Shown: positions 17,692-26,978, counted from the stretch's first letter. The stretch: DNA of 38,330 nt from Bacteroidales bacterium (GCA_016788045.1 JAEUTG010000048.1:1-38330), one strand, 5' to 3'. Numbers and translations are program-made. Notes: a model not told the origin generated them from the letters alone.

Positions 17692-17698
17692 TTACAAC
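17565..17698 (+). repeat. attC-like structured element
   Basis: The outer core is ACCGCCAAC at the left and CGTTACAAC at the right. Inside, AGGGTAT (17576-17582) pairs with ATACCCT (17679-17685), and TGCGGG (17589-17594) pairs with CCCGCA (17667-17672). Each side has a 6-nt unpaired spacer between the two stems, giving a symmetrical two-box arm and a large terminal loop. The length of about 130 nt is in the attC range. Confidence 0.55.
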
Positions 17699-17726
17699 TG
17701 ATTAATTCATCACAAACAACAAAATT

Positions 17727-18110
17727 ATGGCAAACAACCTTGTGGGATGGTTTGAAATCCCGGTATCGGATATGGAGCGGGCAATAAAATTCTACGAGAC
17801 CGTCCTCGGCATCAGCCTGCAACGCAATCAGCTTGACGGGCTCGATATGGCCTGGTTCCCCTGGGAAGAAGATGGCCTGGGCTGTTCTGGCAGCCTGGTT
17901 TACAATCCGGAGTTCTACAAGCCTTCAGCCGACGGAACCCTGGTTTATTTCACTCCGCGGTCGGGCGATCTGGCTAATGAGCTTGCCCGCGTGGAAGCGG
18001 CAGGCGGTAAGGTGCTGATGCAGAAGAAACTCATTACAGAGGAGATCGGTTACATGGGTTTGTTTCTTGACTCAGAGGGCAACCGGGTGGCAATCCATTC
18101 AAGAAAATGA
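17727..18110 (+). CDS. VOC-family (glyoxalase/bleomycin-resistance-like) protein
   Basis: A 127-residue single-chain VOC protein: VGWFEIPVSDMERAIKFYET at the start, LGISLQRNQLDGLDMAWFPW, a central GTLVYFTPRSGDLANELARV strand-helix unit and the C-terminal GYMGLFLDSEGNRVAIHS motif. The pattern matches small Bacteroidota glyoxalase-like proteins, which bind a metal via His/Glu in paired beta-alpha-beta modules. The reaction cannot be told from sequence. It begins 29 nt after the attC-like core and could be the first gene of a following cassette, but its base composition matches the chromosome. Confidence 0.88.
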   Translation: MANNLVGWFEIPVSDMERAIKFYETVLGISLQRNQLDGLDMAWFPWEEDGLGCSGSLVYNPEFYKPSADGTLVYFTPRSGDLANELARVEAAGGKVLMQKKLITEEIGYMGLFLDSEGNRVAIHSRK

Positions 18111-18192
18111 TCTGGTGTTCTGTCTCCTCAGCAAGGACTATGGAATATTCACCAGCCATTGATTTCAGGACGTCGTGCCACTTCCGGCAGCT

Positions 18193-19221
18193 TTATTTCG
18201 GGCCTATCATCAATATACTCCAACTGCCGGTCATCGTAACAGCATCACTGGCAGTGTTTACCATCCTGAATTTACAACTTGTTGTGGTTACATCGTACGC
18301 GGTAATCTGAACCTTGTACCATTCACCTGTTCCGGTAGTCAGATTACCGATAATGATGGTCGGATTTCCGTCGAATGCTGAATAGGTGAAATTTGCATCC
18401 AGAAAATTCCCGGAAGCAACATTGGTCATTGAAAGGTTGATCTGAGATCTCCTGACTTCCAATGGAGTTGCATTGTTGCTGCTCACAACGGCATCGTTCA
18501 GGTATTCAAGGCTACTGGAGATATCCAGCGCCGATATCCTTGCCGTACCATTGACATCAAAATTATATGAAATAGCATTGGTGTTGATTCCGATCGCTCC
18601 CGATGGATTCACATTGACCCCGACGGTTCCGTCTGAAACAAATTGAAACAGATCTGACAGGTCATTATACCTCAATCCCGTGTTGCTGTATGCGGGTGAA
18701 TGTGCCAGAATCATTCTGTTCTGATTGTTTGTTCCTCCCGAAAACATATAGATCATCGGGCTGTTGGTGCCAGCGGATTCGGGAAAGTTAATACTGGCTT
18801 CATCATCCGTAAAAGTCACATCTCCATCACTTGCCTGAACCTGAAATTTGTCACCGTTGCCGACAGTGAGCGCCGCTGCAGGATCAGCATCTCCTATTCC
18901 TACATTTCCGGAATTGTAAAATAAATTGCTTCCGCTTACCTGCCAGAGGCCGTTGCTCTTATCCGCAAGCTCTGTCCATACGCCTTGTTTGATGAACCAG
19001 AATGAACCGGTAGTCAGATCATAAACCATCAGACCTTCGGCAGGTGAAACAATTGCTATTCGCTGAGCAGATGTCATTCGGGGGACAAGAAACCCCTGCG
19101 TGGTGCTTTTTACATCAAGCATTGATGAATTATCCGGCAGGGAACCATCCGTATTGACAGCTATCTGCGCTGAGAGACCTGAAGAAAGTAATGTAAATAT
19201 TAATAAGATAAAAGTTCTCAT
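18193..19221 (-). CDS. Secreted surface protein with tail-fibre-like region
   Basis: A 342-residue protein with a signal peptide (MRTFILLIFTLLSSGLSAQ). It then shows the block common in Bacteroidota exported structural proteins: SSMLDVKSTTQGFLVPRMTS, QRIAIVSPAEGLMVYD and SFWFIKQGVWTEL, followed by GNVGIGDADPAAALTVG, the repeated 'valid example' pattern found in tail-fibre and S74-type surface proteins. No S74 chaperone domain or sorting-signal C-terminus is visible; it ends in a beta-rich domain (GEWYKVQITAYDVTTTSCKF). Likely an exported adhesin-like or structural protein; function unknown. It is convergent with the VOC gene. Confidence 0.8.
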   Translation of the reverse strand: MRTFILLIFTLLSSGLSAQIAVNTDGSLPDNSSMLDVKSTTQGFLVPRMTSAQRIAIVSPAEGLMVYDLTTGSFWFIKQGVWTELADKSNGLWQVSGSNLFYNSGNVGIGDADPAAALTVGNGDKFQVQASDGDVTFTDDEASINFPESAGTNSPMIYMFSGGTNNQNRMILAHSPAYSNTGLRYNDLSDLFQFVSDGTVGVNVNPSGAIGINTNAISYNFDVNGTARISALDISSSLEYLNDAVVSSNNATPLEVRRSQINLSMTNVASGNFLDANFTYSAFDGNPTIIIGNLTTGTGEWYKVQITAYDVTTTSCKFRMVNTASDAVTMTGSWSILMIGPK

Positions 19222-19591
19222 AGTATTTGTGTTAACATCCTTTCAAACAACAAAAAACATTTAAAAATTGTTTTGAGTGAAGCAGGGTTAAACCGCGATA
19301 ATCATTTAGTTTAATCTGAAACTCTGCTTAAAAAAATATGTCACGGGAGGGCATAGAGAACCATAGACCTGCCTGGCAGCAGTCAGGCTTGCAGGATAAA
19401 TTGTGCACCCTTGATTTGTATGAACAACAAATCTTTTGCTCCTGATCAGAGCAAAATAAATTTGGCAGGAATGAGCCGGATTTAATGAAATCCGGGTCCC
19501 CTGAAGTTACATTCGCCAACTGCCCGAACCCAGTATAGAAACCGGGCAGTTAAGTGGCCGGAGCAGCTACCTGAGACCCGAAAGCAGTGCA
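19222..19591. other. 370-bp intergenic region with a 9-bp hairpin
   Basis: No gene is supported; a 63-codon minus-strand frame at 19328-19519 lacks features. AACTGCCCG (19518-19526) pairs with CGGGCAGTT (19543-19551) and lies downstream of the dipeptidase stop on the minus strand. It may serve as a terminator or mRNA 3' hairpin, although no T-run follows on that strand. Confidence 0.5.
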
Positions 19592-21325
19592 TTACTTTGT
19601 TTCAGGCATTTTCAGTTTGTCGCCTGTTTCCTGAATCACCTCTTTCTTCCATTCATCGTTGTAGCCGGGAAACATGGGTGATTGCGGATAGCCCCAGGGA
19701 TTGCGGAGGAATTCACCGTCTTTTTCTTTCTTCACATTGCCATCAAGAAACTTCACCAGCAGAAATTCCCCGAGTTTCCTCCAGCGATCGACCGTTTTCT
19801 GCGCCGTTGTTGCACAATATACGGTCAGGAATTCTCTGGCAGCTTCTTTGTCAGTCTGCAACAGTTCCAGTGCTTTCCGGTCGGTTTCGGCAATTTCAGC
19901 AAAGAAGCCGTTTTCGAGTTCTGCCTGAACCTTTTGCAGATCGGGCATTACCCGGTTGTAGAACAAATACTTGAAATGGGCTACTCGGTTGAATACCCAG
20001 AAGGCTGCCGATTCAGAATAGGTGAGCATGTCGCCGTTTCCTTCGGCCACAGGATGTGGTACTTTCAGGATTCCCATATAGAATGGCATATACACCGTTG
20101 ATCCGGCATCGTCAACACCAAACCAGAAGATTCCTCCAACGGCATCAGGCAACCAGCTGCGCATCTGGGCAACAAATGAAAACCCGGTTTGCTGGGTTAC
20201 CGTTACCCGTTCGTTGAAATACTCCTTTTCACCGTATTTCCATGTCAGCGGCCTCCAGCGGTAAGGCAGCCCGAAGGAGCCTGCTCCAACATCCTGCGAC
20301 ATATCGAGTGAGGTTCCCTGAAGGTAATCGCGCTTGAAATGCATCAGATCGGCAGGGGTAAGTTTGCGGTCGGGTTTGATAAACAGAGGCATGCGTTCAG
20401 CACTGAGATCGCCGCTGGCATAGCCAAAGTATTTCTGCATGTCGCTGTTTACCTGATTGAATACCGACCACACCCTGAGTTCGCAGAAACGGGCTGCATC
20501 AAAACTGAGCGGGGCATACACATCACTGAAGCTGAAATTCTTTTCGTCACCGGTAAAATAACCTTTCCTGCGGGCAAAATCGACCACATCGTGTGCATAA
20601 ATCACTTGTAAATCCGGTAGATTGATCAGCTTAAAGCTGCGGCTGCTGATGGAAGTTTTCTTGTTTTCCCTTTCGAATCCGGTGATGCGGGCATGGTTGG
20701 CATGGGCTGAGATATAACCATCGGGGATGCGTACAGCCACCCACACCGCTCCTTTGTCAGCATTGATCTTCTTTCCTGTTTTCTTATCGGTAACAACGTT
20801 GCTTCCCCTGGAGATGATTTCCATGAACCACACTTCATTGGGGTCGGCAATAGAGAACGATTCTCCTGAGCTGGCATATCCAAAGTTCTCAACAAGTTCA
20901 GCAATCACCCGGATGGCTTCCCGCGCGGTTTTTGAGCGCTGCAACGCCAGAAACATCAGACTGCCATAATCCACAACGGCACTGGTATCCATTAATTCTT
21001 CCCTTCCGCCGAAGGTTGTTTCACCGATGGAAACCTGAAACTCGTTCATAAAACCCACTACCTGATAGGTATGCGGCACCTGGGGAATCTGACCCAGCGG
21101 TTCTGCGGTGCCCCGGTCGTAAAGCGTCACCATAGCCCCTGAAGGCCAGTCGGCTGCGGGTCTCCAGTAAAGTTCACCATACCGGATGTGCGAATCGGCT
21201 GCATAACTGATCATGGTGCTTCCATCGGCAGATGCACCCTTGGTGACCAGGTAATTGGTACAGGCAAAACTTTGGTTCACCGCGGCAATAATCAGCAGAA
21301 AAAGGACGGTTTTCAGTATCTTCAT
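19592..21325 (-). CDS. Secreted C69-family dipeptidase
   Basis: A 577-residue peptidase of the C69 (U34) family. The signal peptide (MKILKTVLFLLIIAAVNQSFA) ends exactly before Cys22, which starts the mature CTNYLVTKGASADGSTMISY motif. In this Ntn-hydrolase family the N-terminal Cys is the nucleophile, so export and activation may be the same cleavage. Other family blocks: QVSIGETTFGGREEL, ASSGESFSIADPNEVWFMEI in two parts, and PLFIKPDRKLTPADLMHF. Members release dipeptides, helping peptide use by saccharolytic or proteolytic anaerobes. It precedes no gene in the same operon; the next minus-strand gene upstream (21369) is 43 nt away and may be co-transcribed. Confidence 0.93.
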   Translation of the reverse strand: MKILKTVLFLLIIAAVNQSFACTNYLVTKGASADGSTMISYAADSHIRYGELYWRPAADWPSGAMVTLYDRGTAEPLGQIPQVPHTYQVVGFMNEFQVSIGETTFGGREELMDTSAVVDYGSLMFLALQRSKTAREAIRVIAELVENFGYASSGESFSIADPNEVWFMEIISRGSNVVTDKKTGKKINADKGAVWVAVRIPDGYISAHANHARITGFERENKKTSISSRSFKLINLPDLQVIYAHDVVDFARRKGYFTGDEKNFSFSDVYAPLSFDAARFCELRVWSVFNQVNSDMQKYFGYASGDLSAERMPLFIKPDRKLTPADLMHFKRDYLQGTSLDMSQDVGAGSFGLPYRWRPLTWKYGEKEYFNERVTVTQQTGFSFVAQMRSWLPDAVGGIFWFGVDDAGSTVYMPFYMGILKVPHPVAEGNGDMLTYSESAAFWVFNRVAHFKYLFYNRVMPDLQKVQAELENGFFAEIAETDRKALELLQTDKEAAREFLTVYCATTAQKTVDRWRKLGEFLLVKFLDGNVKKEKDGEFLRNPWGYPQSPMFPGYNDEWKKEVIQETGDKLKMPETK

Positions 21326-21368
21326 TTTTAAAGTATTTGTTTAATAAATCTATCTATTTAAATGTTAA

Positions 21369-21695
21369 TCAATTTATTGAACCATTCCTATATCGGTTGG
21401 CTTCCTGTTCAAGCAATGGAAGAACGGCTTCATCGGCATAACAGGAAATGTGCAGCAGATCGCCTTCAGAATGGGTAAACTGAGTTACACAAAGCTTAAC
21501 AATCCGCTTGGCTTCATCATTTTCAAAGACCTCCAGTTCAGCTTCATCACCCTTCTGATTCTGAAGCGAATGAACCCGCACCAGCCTGAATCCGAGTGAT
21601 TCGATAAACTCGTATGAAACGTTCACATAACGCTGCAACAGGCCGCTGGTTTCTGTATCAAACAATTGTTGCTGCTCTTCGGTAAGGGTTTTCAC
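21369..21695 (-). CDS. Small hypothetical protein
   Basis: A 108-residue acidic protein I do not recognise. It has a helical N-terminus (TEEQQQLFDTETSGLLQRYVN), a middle strand region (LGFRLVRVHSLQNQKGDEAELEVFE) and a C-terminal LLHISCYADEAVLPLLEQEANRY helix. No signal peptide or membrane segment. It is on the minus strand 43 nt upstream of the C69 dipeptidase and may share its promoter. The coding call rests on composition matching neighbours and an intact frame. Confidence 0.6.
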   Translation of the reverse strand: MKTLTEEQQQLFDTETSGLLQRYVNVSYEFIESLGFRLVRVHSLQNQKGDEAELEVFENDEAKRIVKLCVTQFTHSEGDLLHISCYADEAVLPLLEQEANRYRNGSIN

Positions 21696-22396
21696 AGGAC
21701 CGGTTTTAATCAGTTGACGATGCTAAAATACTACAAGGAATTGAATGGGATGAATTTCCTGAATATTTCTTATGTTGAGGTGCTAAGTATAAATCCGGGT
21801 GCAACTTCGTGACTTCTTTGTGTAACTCCGTGCAACAGCTATCACACAAAACACACAAAGTACACACAAAATACACAAAGGAAAATGGTACAATAAGCCG
21901 AGAATGAACTTACAAGAACATTACCTGGATGTGTAATCGGAGTTGATTGAAAATCAGGCCCTGGATTATTGGATGCTACATCCCGGGAGTGTTGAGATCA
22001 TGAGCTTGATAAGGCATGATAAAATGTTCATAAAGAAATTCCTGTACCTGGTAGTTTAAAAAGAATTCAAACCTGACCATGGTTACCGGATTGATCTTTT
22101 GATGAATAATATGGTCTTCAGGAAATTAAGGCAGTTGAAATTTCTACAGATCTTCAGGCACCATTTGTTTTAACATATTTATAATTAAGAAATTACAAAC
22201 AAGGGTTACTACCTGAATTTTATGTCAGATCACTAAAGCATGGAATTATAAGAGTATTCACCGAATAACAAAGCTAAAACAGGAACTAGCCAATTTCCTT
22301 TCAATTTCAGTTAACAGGATTAAATAATGTATCATTGCAGATTCTCCTTTGTCAGGATACCGAATCAGTAATCAACTGTAAATTAATACATTCCGA
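21696..22396. other. 700-bp intergenic region with AC-rich repeats
   Basis: No gene recognised. It contains a stretch of short repeats around 21843-21884 (CACACAAAACACACAAAGTA and variants) preceded by TGCAACTTCGTGACTTCTTTG, which resembles sequence near 7713. The remainder has scattered stops and may be a decayed gene, for example around 21910-22060, but I could not identify a parent. Confidence 0.45.
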
Positions 22397-23440
22397 ATGA
22401 TCGTCCACGAAGAAGCCACCATTGATAAACTCGTAATTCACGTAACCGGGAACAAAAGCCGCGAAGAAGGCATCCGGTTTTCGAAATCGCCGGTTGTACT
22501 CAGCGAATCCATCAAAGAACTGCTGGCCCGGTATTTTCTTTCACCTTTCGGTAAAAACGAGTACTTCAACCTTCTCCATGAAGCCGATCTCAACCTGAAT
22601 GAGGTGTTTCATTTTTGCGGTGCCATCTTCGATGATCCGGGAAGTTTTTACCTTAACTCCGTAAACCTTGCCAACCACCTGTACAACAGCTCGGTGCATC
22701 CGAAGGTAAAGGCGGGGGAATTTTACATTGCCTACCTCAGCAACCTGATTATCGACGGAGAAGAGACCGATGCCATCGGCCTGTTTAAATCCGAATCACG
22801 CGAAACCTTTCTGAAAGTATATCCGGATGACGACAATTATCGGGTGGATCATGAGGATGGGATCAACATCAACAAACTGGATAAAGGCTGCCTGATTTTC
22901 AACACCGAACGTGAGAACGGTTTCGTGGTAGCCGCCGTTGATAACCAGAGCAAGGGCAATGAAGCCATTTACTGGATGGACAGCTTCCTCAGGCTGAAGC
23001 AGCGCAACGACGACTTCTTCCAGACCAGCCAGACACTGAATCTCTGCAAGGAATTTGTTACAGCAAAACTGCCGGAAGTTTTTGAAACAGACCGTCCGGC
23101 TCAGGCTGAACTTCTGAACAAATCGATGAAGTTCTTCAGGGAGAAAGATGAGTTTGTGATGGAAGAATTTATGAGCGAAGTCTTTACACAGCCTGAGGTG
23201 ATCGAAACATTCAACGAATACCGCCGCGATTTTGAAGCAGAGCGTGGCATCGAACTCAGCAATGACTTTGATATTTCCGGTCAGGCAGTAAAAAAGCTCT
23301 CAAAAGTGTACAAAAGCATCCTGAAGCTGGACAAGAATTTTCATGTGTACATTCATGGAAACCGCGATCAGATAGAAAAGGGCTATGACGAAGAGCGCGG
23401 GATGCACTTTTACAAGTTGTACTACAAGGAGGAAAGTTAA
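22397..23440 (+). CDS. Nucleoid-associated protein, NdpA/YejK-like
   Basis: A 347-residue member of the 37-kDa nucleoid-associated (NA37) family in its Bacteroidota form. Characteristic blocks are IDKLVIHVTGNKSREEGIRF at the start, FYLNSVNLANHLYNSSVHPK, GEFYIAYLSNLIIDGEETDA, and GCLIFNTERENGFVVAAVDN. The C-terminal part (NDFDISGQAVKKLSKVYKSI) and the closing HVYIHGNRDQIEKGYDEERG are also typical. NdpA in enterobacteria binds nucleoid DNA; this family is also sometimes found near restriction or defence genes, though here none is adjacent. Complete, with no signal peptide, and apparently monocistronic. Confidence 0.85.
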   Translation: MIVHEEATIDKLVIHVTGNKSREEGIRFSKSPVVLSESIKELLARYFLSPFGKNEYFNLLHEADLNLNEVFHFCGAIFDDPGSFYLNSVNLANHLYNSSVHPKVKAGEFYIAYLSNLIIDGEETDAIGLFKSESRETFLKVYPDDDNYRVDHEDGININKLDKGCLIFNTERENGFVVAAVDNQSKGNEAIYWMDSFLRLKQRNDDFFQTSQTLNLCKEFVTAKLPEVFETDRPAQAELLNKSMKFFREKDEFVMEEFMSEVFTQPEVIETFNEYRRDFEAERGIELSNDFDISGQAVKKLSKVYKSILKLDKNFHVYIHGNRDQIEKGYDEERGMHFYKLYYKEES

Positions 23441-23862
23441 GCTTTCCGGGATGTCCTTTTAATAAATATAACCTGTTGTGCGGTTAAATATTTAAGTCGC
23501 TGATAATAAGTGCTTTTGAAGTCAATGTCATGTTGAGCGAAGTCGAAACAGACATTGACTTCATCCACACTATCAAAATGTTATGTTTGTAACCGCACAA
23601 CACGTTAAAATTATTAACCTGTTGTGTGGTTAATTTGCTAAAATACTCAAACTGAGTCATATTGAGCTTGTCTGCTTGTTAGCGCAAGCATACAAGCAGG
23701 CTTGTCTGCCTGTGGTTAAAGGCAGGCTTGTCAGCCTGTATGAATAAGCAAACAGGCATGCGGAGTTGATGTCATGTTGAGCGGAGTCGAAACATGGCTT
23801 CGACTTCGATCAGCCAGACATTCAATTAGTTAAGTTCTCAACCACACAACACATTTATATTA
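23441..23862. repeat. Intergenic region with two consecutive large inverted-repeat elements
   Basis: Element 1: TAACCTGTTGTGCGGTTA (23469-23486) and TAACCGCACAACACGTTA (23590-23607), complementary except for one position. Element 2: a related arm TAACCTGTTGTGTGGTTAA (23615-23633) and AACCACACAACACATTTA (23840-23857). Both enclose a copy of GTCATGTTGAGCGRAGTCGA, at about 23527 and 23772. The second also holds CTTGTCTGCCTGT-type palindromic repeats (23668-23756). The ends resemble core sites of attC-like or miniature transposable elements. No ORF is inside. Confidence 0.7.
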
Positions 23863-24603
23863 CTATCCGGCGATCAACCTGACCACTTTCGCAACATCCC
23901 GTGTTTCTGCCAACCGGATGGCATTCAGCACCATCCTTACCCTGCGGCTGTTGGGGTAAACGAGGCTCAGTGCCAGGTTGCTTACTGTCTTGTCGCGCTG
24001 CACAAGTAAGCTGTTGAAAGAGTCACTCTTATGAAACTCACCGGCACTTTTCCAGGCCCCATCGCGTGCCTGGGTAATGCTGAAATTCACCAGCAATGTA
24101 TCGGAACGGCCAGCCAGCCTGTCGAGCATCCCAAGCAATGGCGAAGCTTTCCCGATCTTTTGCTGAACATCGTCCGACATGGCTGAAAGAATGCGGTTGA
24201 TCGCGTTAAAATCATTTTTCAGCAGATACAGGTCTTTCCCTTTCATAGTCTGCGCGGCAGCAATACCCAGATCGAGGTTGATGTGTGCATTCATACCGAG
24301 CATAAGGTGCTGAAGTATAAGCAGTGGTTTTCGCTCCGACTCAAAAGCAACCCTCCATGCGGCTGTGATGGGTTTGTGATCCCTGAAAGCCCGGTAAGCC
24401 TGAATATAACGGTCGGCAAAGATGACATCCAGCTGTTCCATACGGATGCCGTCTTCAAATTCATGGTTCCTTATTCCCTGCTTTACGCGGATGGTCACCT
24501 GCAGGTAGAGGGCTGCGAACAAGGCGAGAGAACTGCCGGATTTTGATTCCTTCTCAACAATCTGACGGAGTTCTTCAATGATCTGATCGATACTTTTATC
24601 CAT
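23863..24603 (-). CDS. DUF5995 family protein
   Basis: A 246-residue protein matching DUF5995 by its core HLMLGMNAHINLDLGIAAAQ (residues about 98-117) and the preceding LFAALYLQVTIRVKQGI and DRYIQAYRAFRDHKPI segments. The C-terminal half is helical and Arg/Asp-rich. The HxNxDLG core in a helical bundle suggests a metal- or ligand-binding centre, but no activity is known to me. No signal peptide. It is divergent from the membrane-protein gene at 24645, with 41 bp between starts, so the two probably share a compact regulatory region. Confidence 0.85.
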   Translation of the reverse strand: MDKSIDQIIEELRQIVEKESKSGSSLALFAALYLQVTIRVKQGIRNHEFEDGIRMEQLDVIFADRYIQAYRAFRDHKPITAAWRVAFESERKPLLILQHLMLGMNAHINLDLGIAAAQTMKGKDLYLLKNDFNAINRILSAMSDDVQQKIGKASPLLGMLDRLAGRSDTLLVNFSITQARDGAWKSAGEFHKSDSFNSLLVQRDKTVSNLALSLVYPNSRRVRMVLNAIRLAETRDVAKVVRLIAG

Positions 24604-24608
24604 AAGCT

Positions 24609-24616
24609 TATCTTTG
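24609..24616 (+). promoter_or_regulatory. Candidate -7 box for the membrane-protein gene
   Basis: TATCTTTG exactly fits TAnnTTTG and lies 29 nt before the start codon at 24645, implying a leader of about 20 nt. It sits in the 41-bp gap between divergent genes. Confidence 0.45.
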
Positions 24617-24644
24617 CCCGAAAATCCGGAAATTACAAACCCTT

Positions 24645-25334
24645 ATGAAACGCTCAGACCTGTTGTTTGTTTCTGCCCTGCTGATCTTCTTTTCACCGTT
24701 TTTTATTTCAGATGCGGTTTTTGACTTTTATACAAAGTTCAACAGCGACCACGGCATGATCATGAGTTTTATCAAGTTTGCCATTCTGGCCACGCTGGGT
24801 GAAGTGATCGGATTGCGCATCAAGACCGGAAAGTACAATGCACCTGGTTTCGGAATTCTCCCCCGGGCCATTGTATGGGGATTTCTGGGACTGACCATCA
24901 AACTGGCTTTTGTGATCTTCAGCAGCGGCACAGTGTCATTTCTCGGGTTTCTCGGCATGGACAATGCCGGAGCGGTGCTGAAGGGGGATTTTTCGGCCGG
25001 AAAAATACTGGTGGCCTTCTGCATCAGTGTTTTTATGAATACCATTTATGCCCCGGTAATGATGACGCTTCACAAAATCACCGACACCCACATTCAACAG
25101 ACCGGTGGCACGGTAAGGGGTTTGTTCTCCCCGATCAATTTCAGCGGGATTCTGAAAAACCTCAACTGGGACGTACAATGGAACTTCGTTTTTAAGAAGA
25201 CCATCCCTTTCTTCTGGTATCCGGCACACACCATCACTTTTCTTCTGCCCGTTGATTTTCAGGTGCTTTTCGCCGCCATACTCGGCATAGCTCTTGGGCT
25301 GATTCTTGCACTTGCCTCGCTCAGGGCACGCTAG
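24645..25334 (+). CDS. Integral membrane protein, weakly Mpv17/PMP22-like
   Basis: A 229-residue membrane protein with about five hydrophobic segments (residues about 6-28, 42-58, 75-95, 115-135 and 198-227). The segments ILPRAIVWGFLGLTIKLAF, CISVFMNTIYAPVMMTLHKI and PFFWYPAHTITFLLPVDFQV resemble the Mpv17/PMP22 group, where a late W-Y-P and NF-like motif precedes the last helices; the likeness is modest. Function unknown. It is divergent from the DUF5995 gene and has its own -7 box. Confidence 0.75.
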   Translation: MKRSDLLFVSALLIFFSPFFISDAVFDFYTKFNSDHGMIMSFIKFAILATLGEVIGLRIKTGKYNAPGFGILPRAIVWGFLGLTIKLAFVIFSSGTVSFLGFLGMDNAGAVLKGDFSAGKILVAFCISVFMNTIYAPVMMTLHKITDTHIQQTGGTVRGLFSPINFSGILKNLNWDVQWNFVFKKTIPFFWYPAHTITFLLPVDFQVLFAAILGIALGLILALASLRAR

Positions 25335-25552
25335 TGTATTGATTCAGGCTCCTTCTCCGGTTTTTTAATCCATTGTTTATAGCAATATTTTTTGCTGTTT
25401 TGCTTGTCATTTAAAAGCAATTCTATAACTTGCCTGCCGGTAAATAAAAGATCAATCTTCATTGAATCAATAATTTAACATTCAATCTGAACTGATTTCT
25501 GCTTTTATTCGCCTCATTTTTTGCCGGCAGAAAACCACCAAACACCATACGC

Positions 25553-26884
25553 ATGAAAGAGATATTCAGAGACGAAACACCCATTTCTTACGAAATTGTA
25601 AGCCGCCAGATAGAAGCCATGAACCTTCCGAGTGTTGGCAAGGCCAGTATCCGTGAAATCAAGCGGCTGATAGACAACATTGAGCGGGAGTCGGGCAAAA
25701 AGTACATCCGGATGGAAATGGGGATTCCTGGGATCAAACCATCAGAAATTGGCACTGAAGCGGAGATTGCTGCCCTGAGGAATGGAGTGGCTGCCGTGTA
25801 TCCGGACATCGACGGAACACCGGCCCTCAAGAATGAAATCTCGCGTTTTGTCAAAAATTTTCTGAACATCAGTGTAAAACCTGAAGCCTGTATTCCTACC
25901 GTGGGCTCGATGCAGGGAAGTTTTGCCGCCTTTCTTACCCTTTCACGCCTCAACCAGTCACGCGACACCACCTTGTTTATCGACCCCGGATTCCCGGTAC
26001 ACAAGCAGCAGCACAAAGTATTGGGTCTTAAATTTGACAGCTTCGATGTGTACAACTACCGGGGTGAAAAACTTCGTGAAAAGCTGGAATCCTATTTTGC
26101 GAAAGGTAACATACATTCTGTTCTCTACTCAAACCCTAACAATCCCTCGTGGATCTGTTTTACTGATGAAGAACTTAAAATCATCGGTGAGCTTGCCACA
26201 AAGTATGATGTGGTAATATGTGAAGACCTGGCCTATTTCGGCATGGACTTCCGTAAGGACTACTCCAGACCGGGAGTCCCCCCCTATCAGCCATCCGTCG
26301 CTCATTACACCAATAATTACATACTGTTCATTTCGAGTTCAAAGGTGTTCAGCTATGCCGGTCAGCGGATCGGCATGATGGTAATCTCCGATCAGTTGTT
26401 TGCAAAACGCTCGGCCGACCTGTTAAGAAATTACAACAGTGATGTTTTTGGGCGGGCTATGATCTTCGGAACAGTTTATGCCCTGAGTTCCGGCACAGCC
26501 CACTCGGCACAGTACGCCCTGGCAGCCATGCTGAAAGCAGCCAATGACGGCGGGTTTAATTTTATAGAAGATGTGAAACTCTATGGTGATAAAGCCCATA
26601 TAATGAAGGAGCTGTTCACCAGCAACGGATTCCGGATTGTGTACGATACGGATGTTGACAAACCGATAGCCGACGGATTTTACTTCACCATCTCTTACCC
26701 GGGTTTCACAGGAGAGCAGTTGATTGAAGAACTCATTTTTTACGGCATCAGTGCCATTTCACTCGCCATTACCGGCAGTGAACGCACCGAAGGGCTGAGG
26801 GCGTGTGTTTCATTGGTAAAACCGGAACAGTTCCCCGATCTGAAGGAAAGACTTGAAAAATTCAGAAGCCACCATACAAACTGA
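25553..26884 (+). CDS. PLP-dependent aminotransferase (fold type I)
   Basis: A 443-residue aminotransferase of the class I/II type. Seen: MEMGIPGIKPSEIGTEAEIA and YPDIDGTPALKNEISRFV near the N-terminus, PTVGSMQGSFAAFLTLSRL (PLP phosphate region), SNPNNPSWICFTDEEL, VICEDLAYFGMD (Asp contacting the pyridine nitrogen), and FISSSKVFSYAGQRIG with Lys264 as the Schiff-base lysine. No signal peptide. Substrate not determinable. It lies 176 nt before the ferredoxin and 2-oxoacid oxidoreductase operon on the same strand; together they could turn amino acids into 2-oxoacids and then acyl-CoA. The spacing and a palindrome in the gap suggest separate promoters. Confidence 0.92.
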   Translation: MKEIFRDETPISYEIVSRQIEAMNLPSVGKASIREIKRLIDNIERESGKKYIRMEMGIPGIKPSEIGTEAEIAALRNGVAAVYPDIDGTPALKNEISRFVKNFLNISVKPEACIPTVGSMQGSFAAFLTLSRLNQSRDTTLFIDPGFPVHKQQHKVLGLKFDSFDVYNYRGEKLREKLESYFAKGNIHSVLYSNPNNPSWICFTDEELKIIGELATKYDVVICEDLAYFGMDFRKDYSRPGVPPYQPSVAHYTNNYILFISSSKVFSYAGQRIGMMVISDQLFAKRSADLLRNYNSDVFGRAMIFGTVYALSSGTAHSAQYALAAMLKAANDGGFNFIEDVKLYGDKAHIMKELFTSNGFRIVYDTDVDKPIADGFYFTISYPGFTGEQLIEELIFYGISAISLAITGSERTEGLRACVSLVKPEQFPDLKERLEKFRSHHTN

Positions 26885-26978
26885 AAAACAAACTTTTAAG
26901 CCTCAGAATCAACCAAAATTTCCGGCACAGGCCGCTTCAGTTTAAAATGGATATAAATAGACCTGTTTTGAACAAAAT

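Noticed and set aside
19328..19519. 63-codon minus-strand frame between surface protein and dipeptidase
   Set aside because: No signal, domain or composition support; it spans a hairpin-containing spacer.
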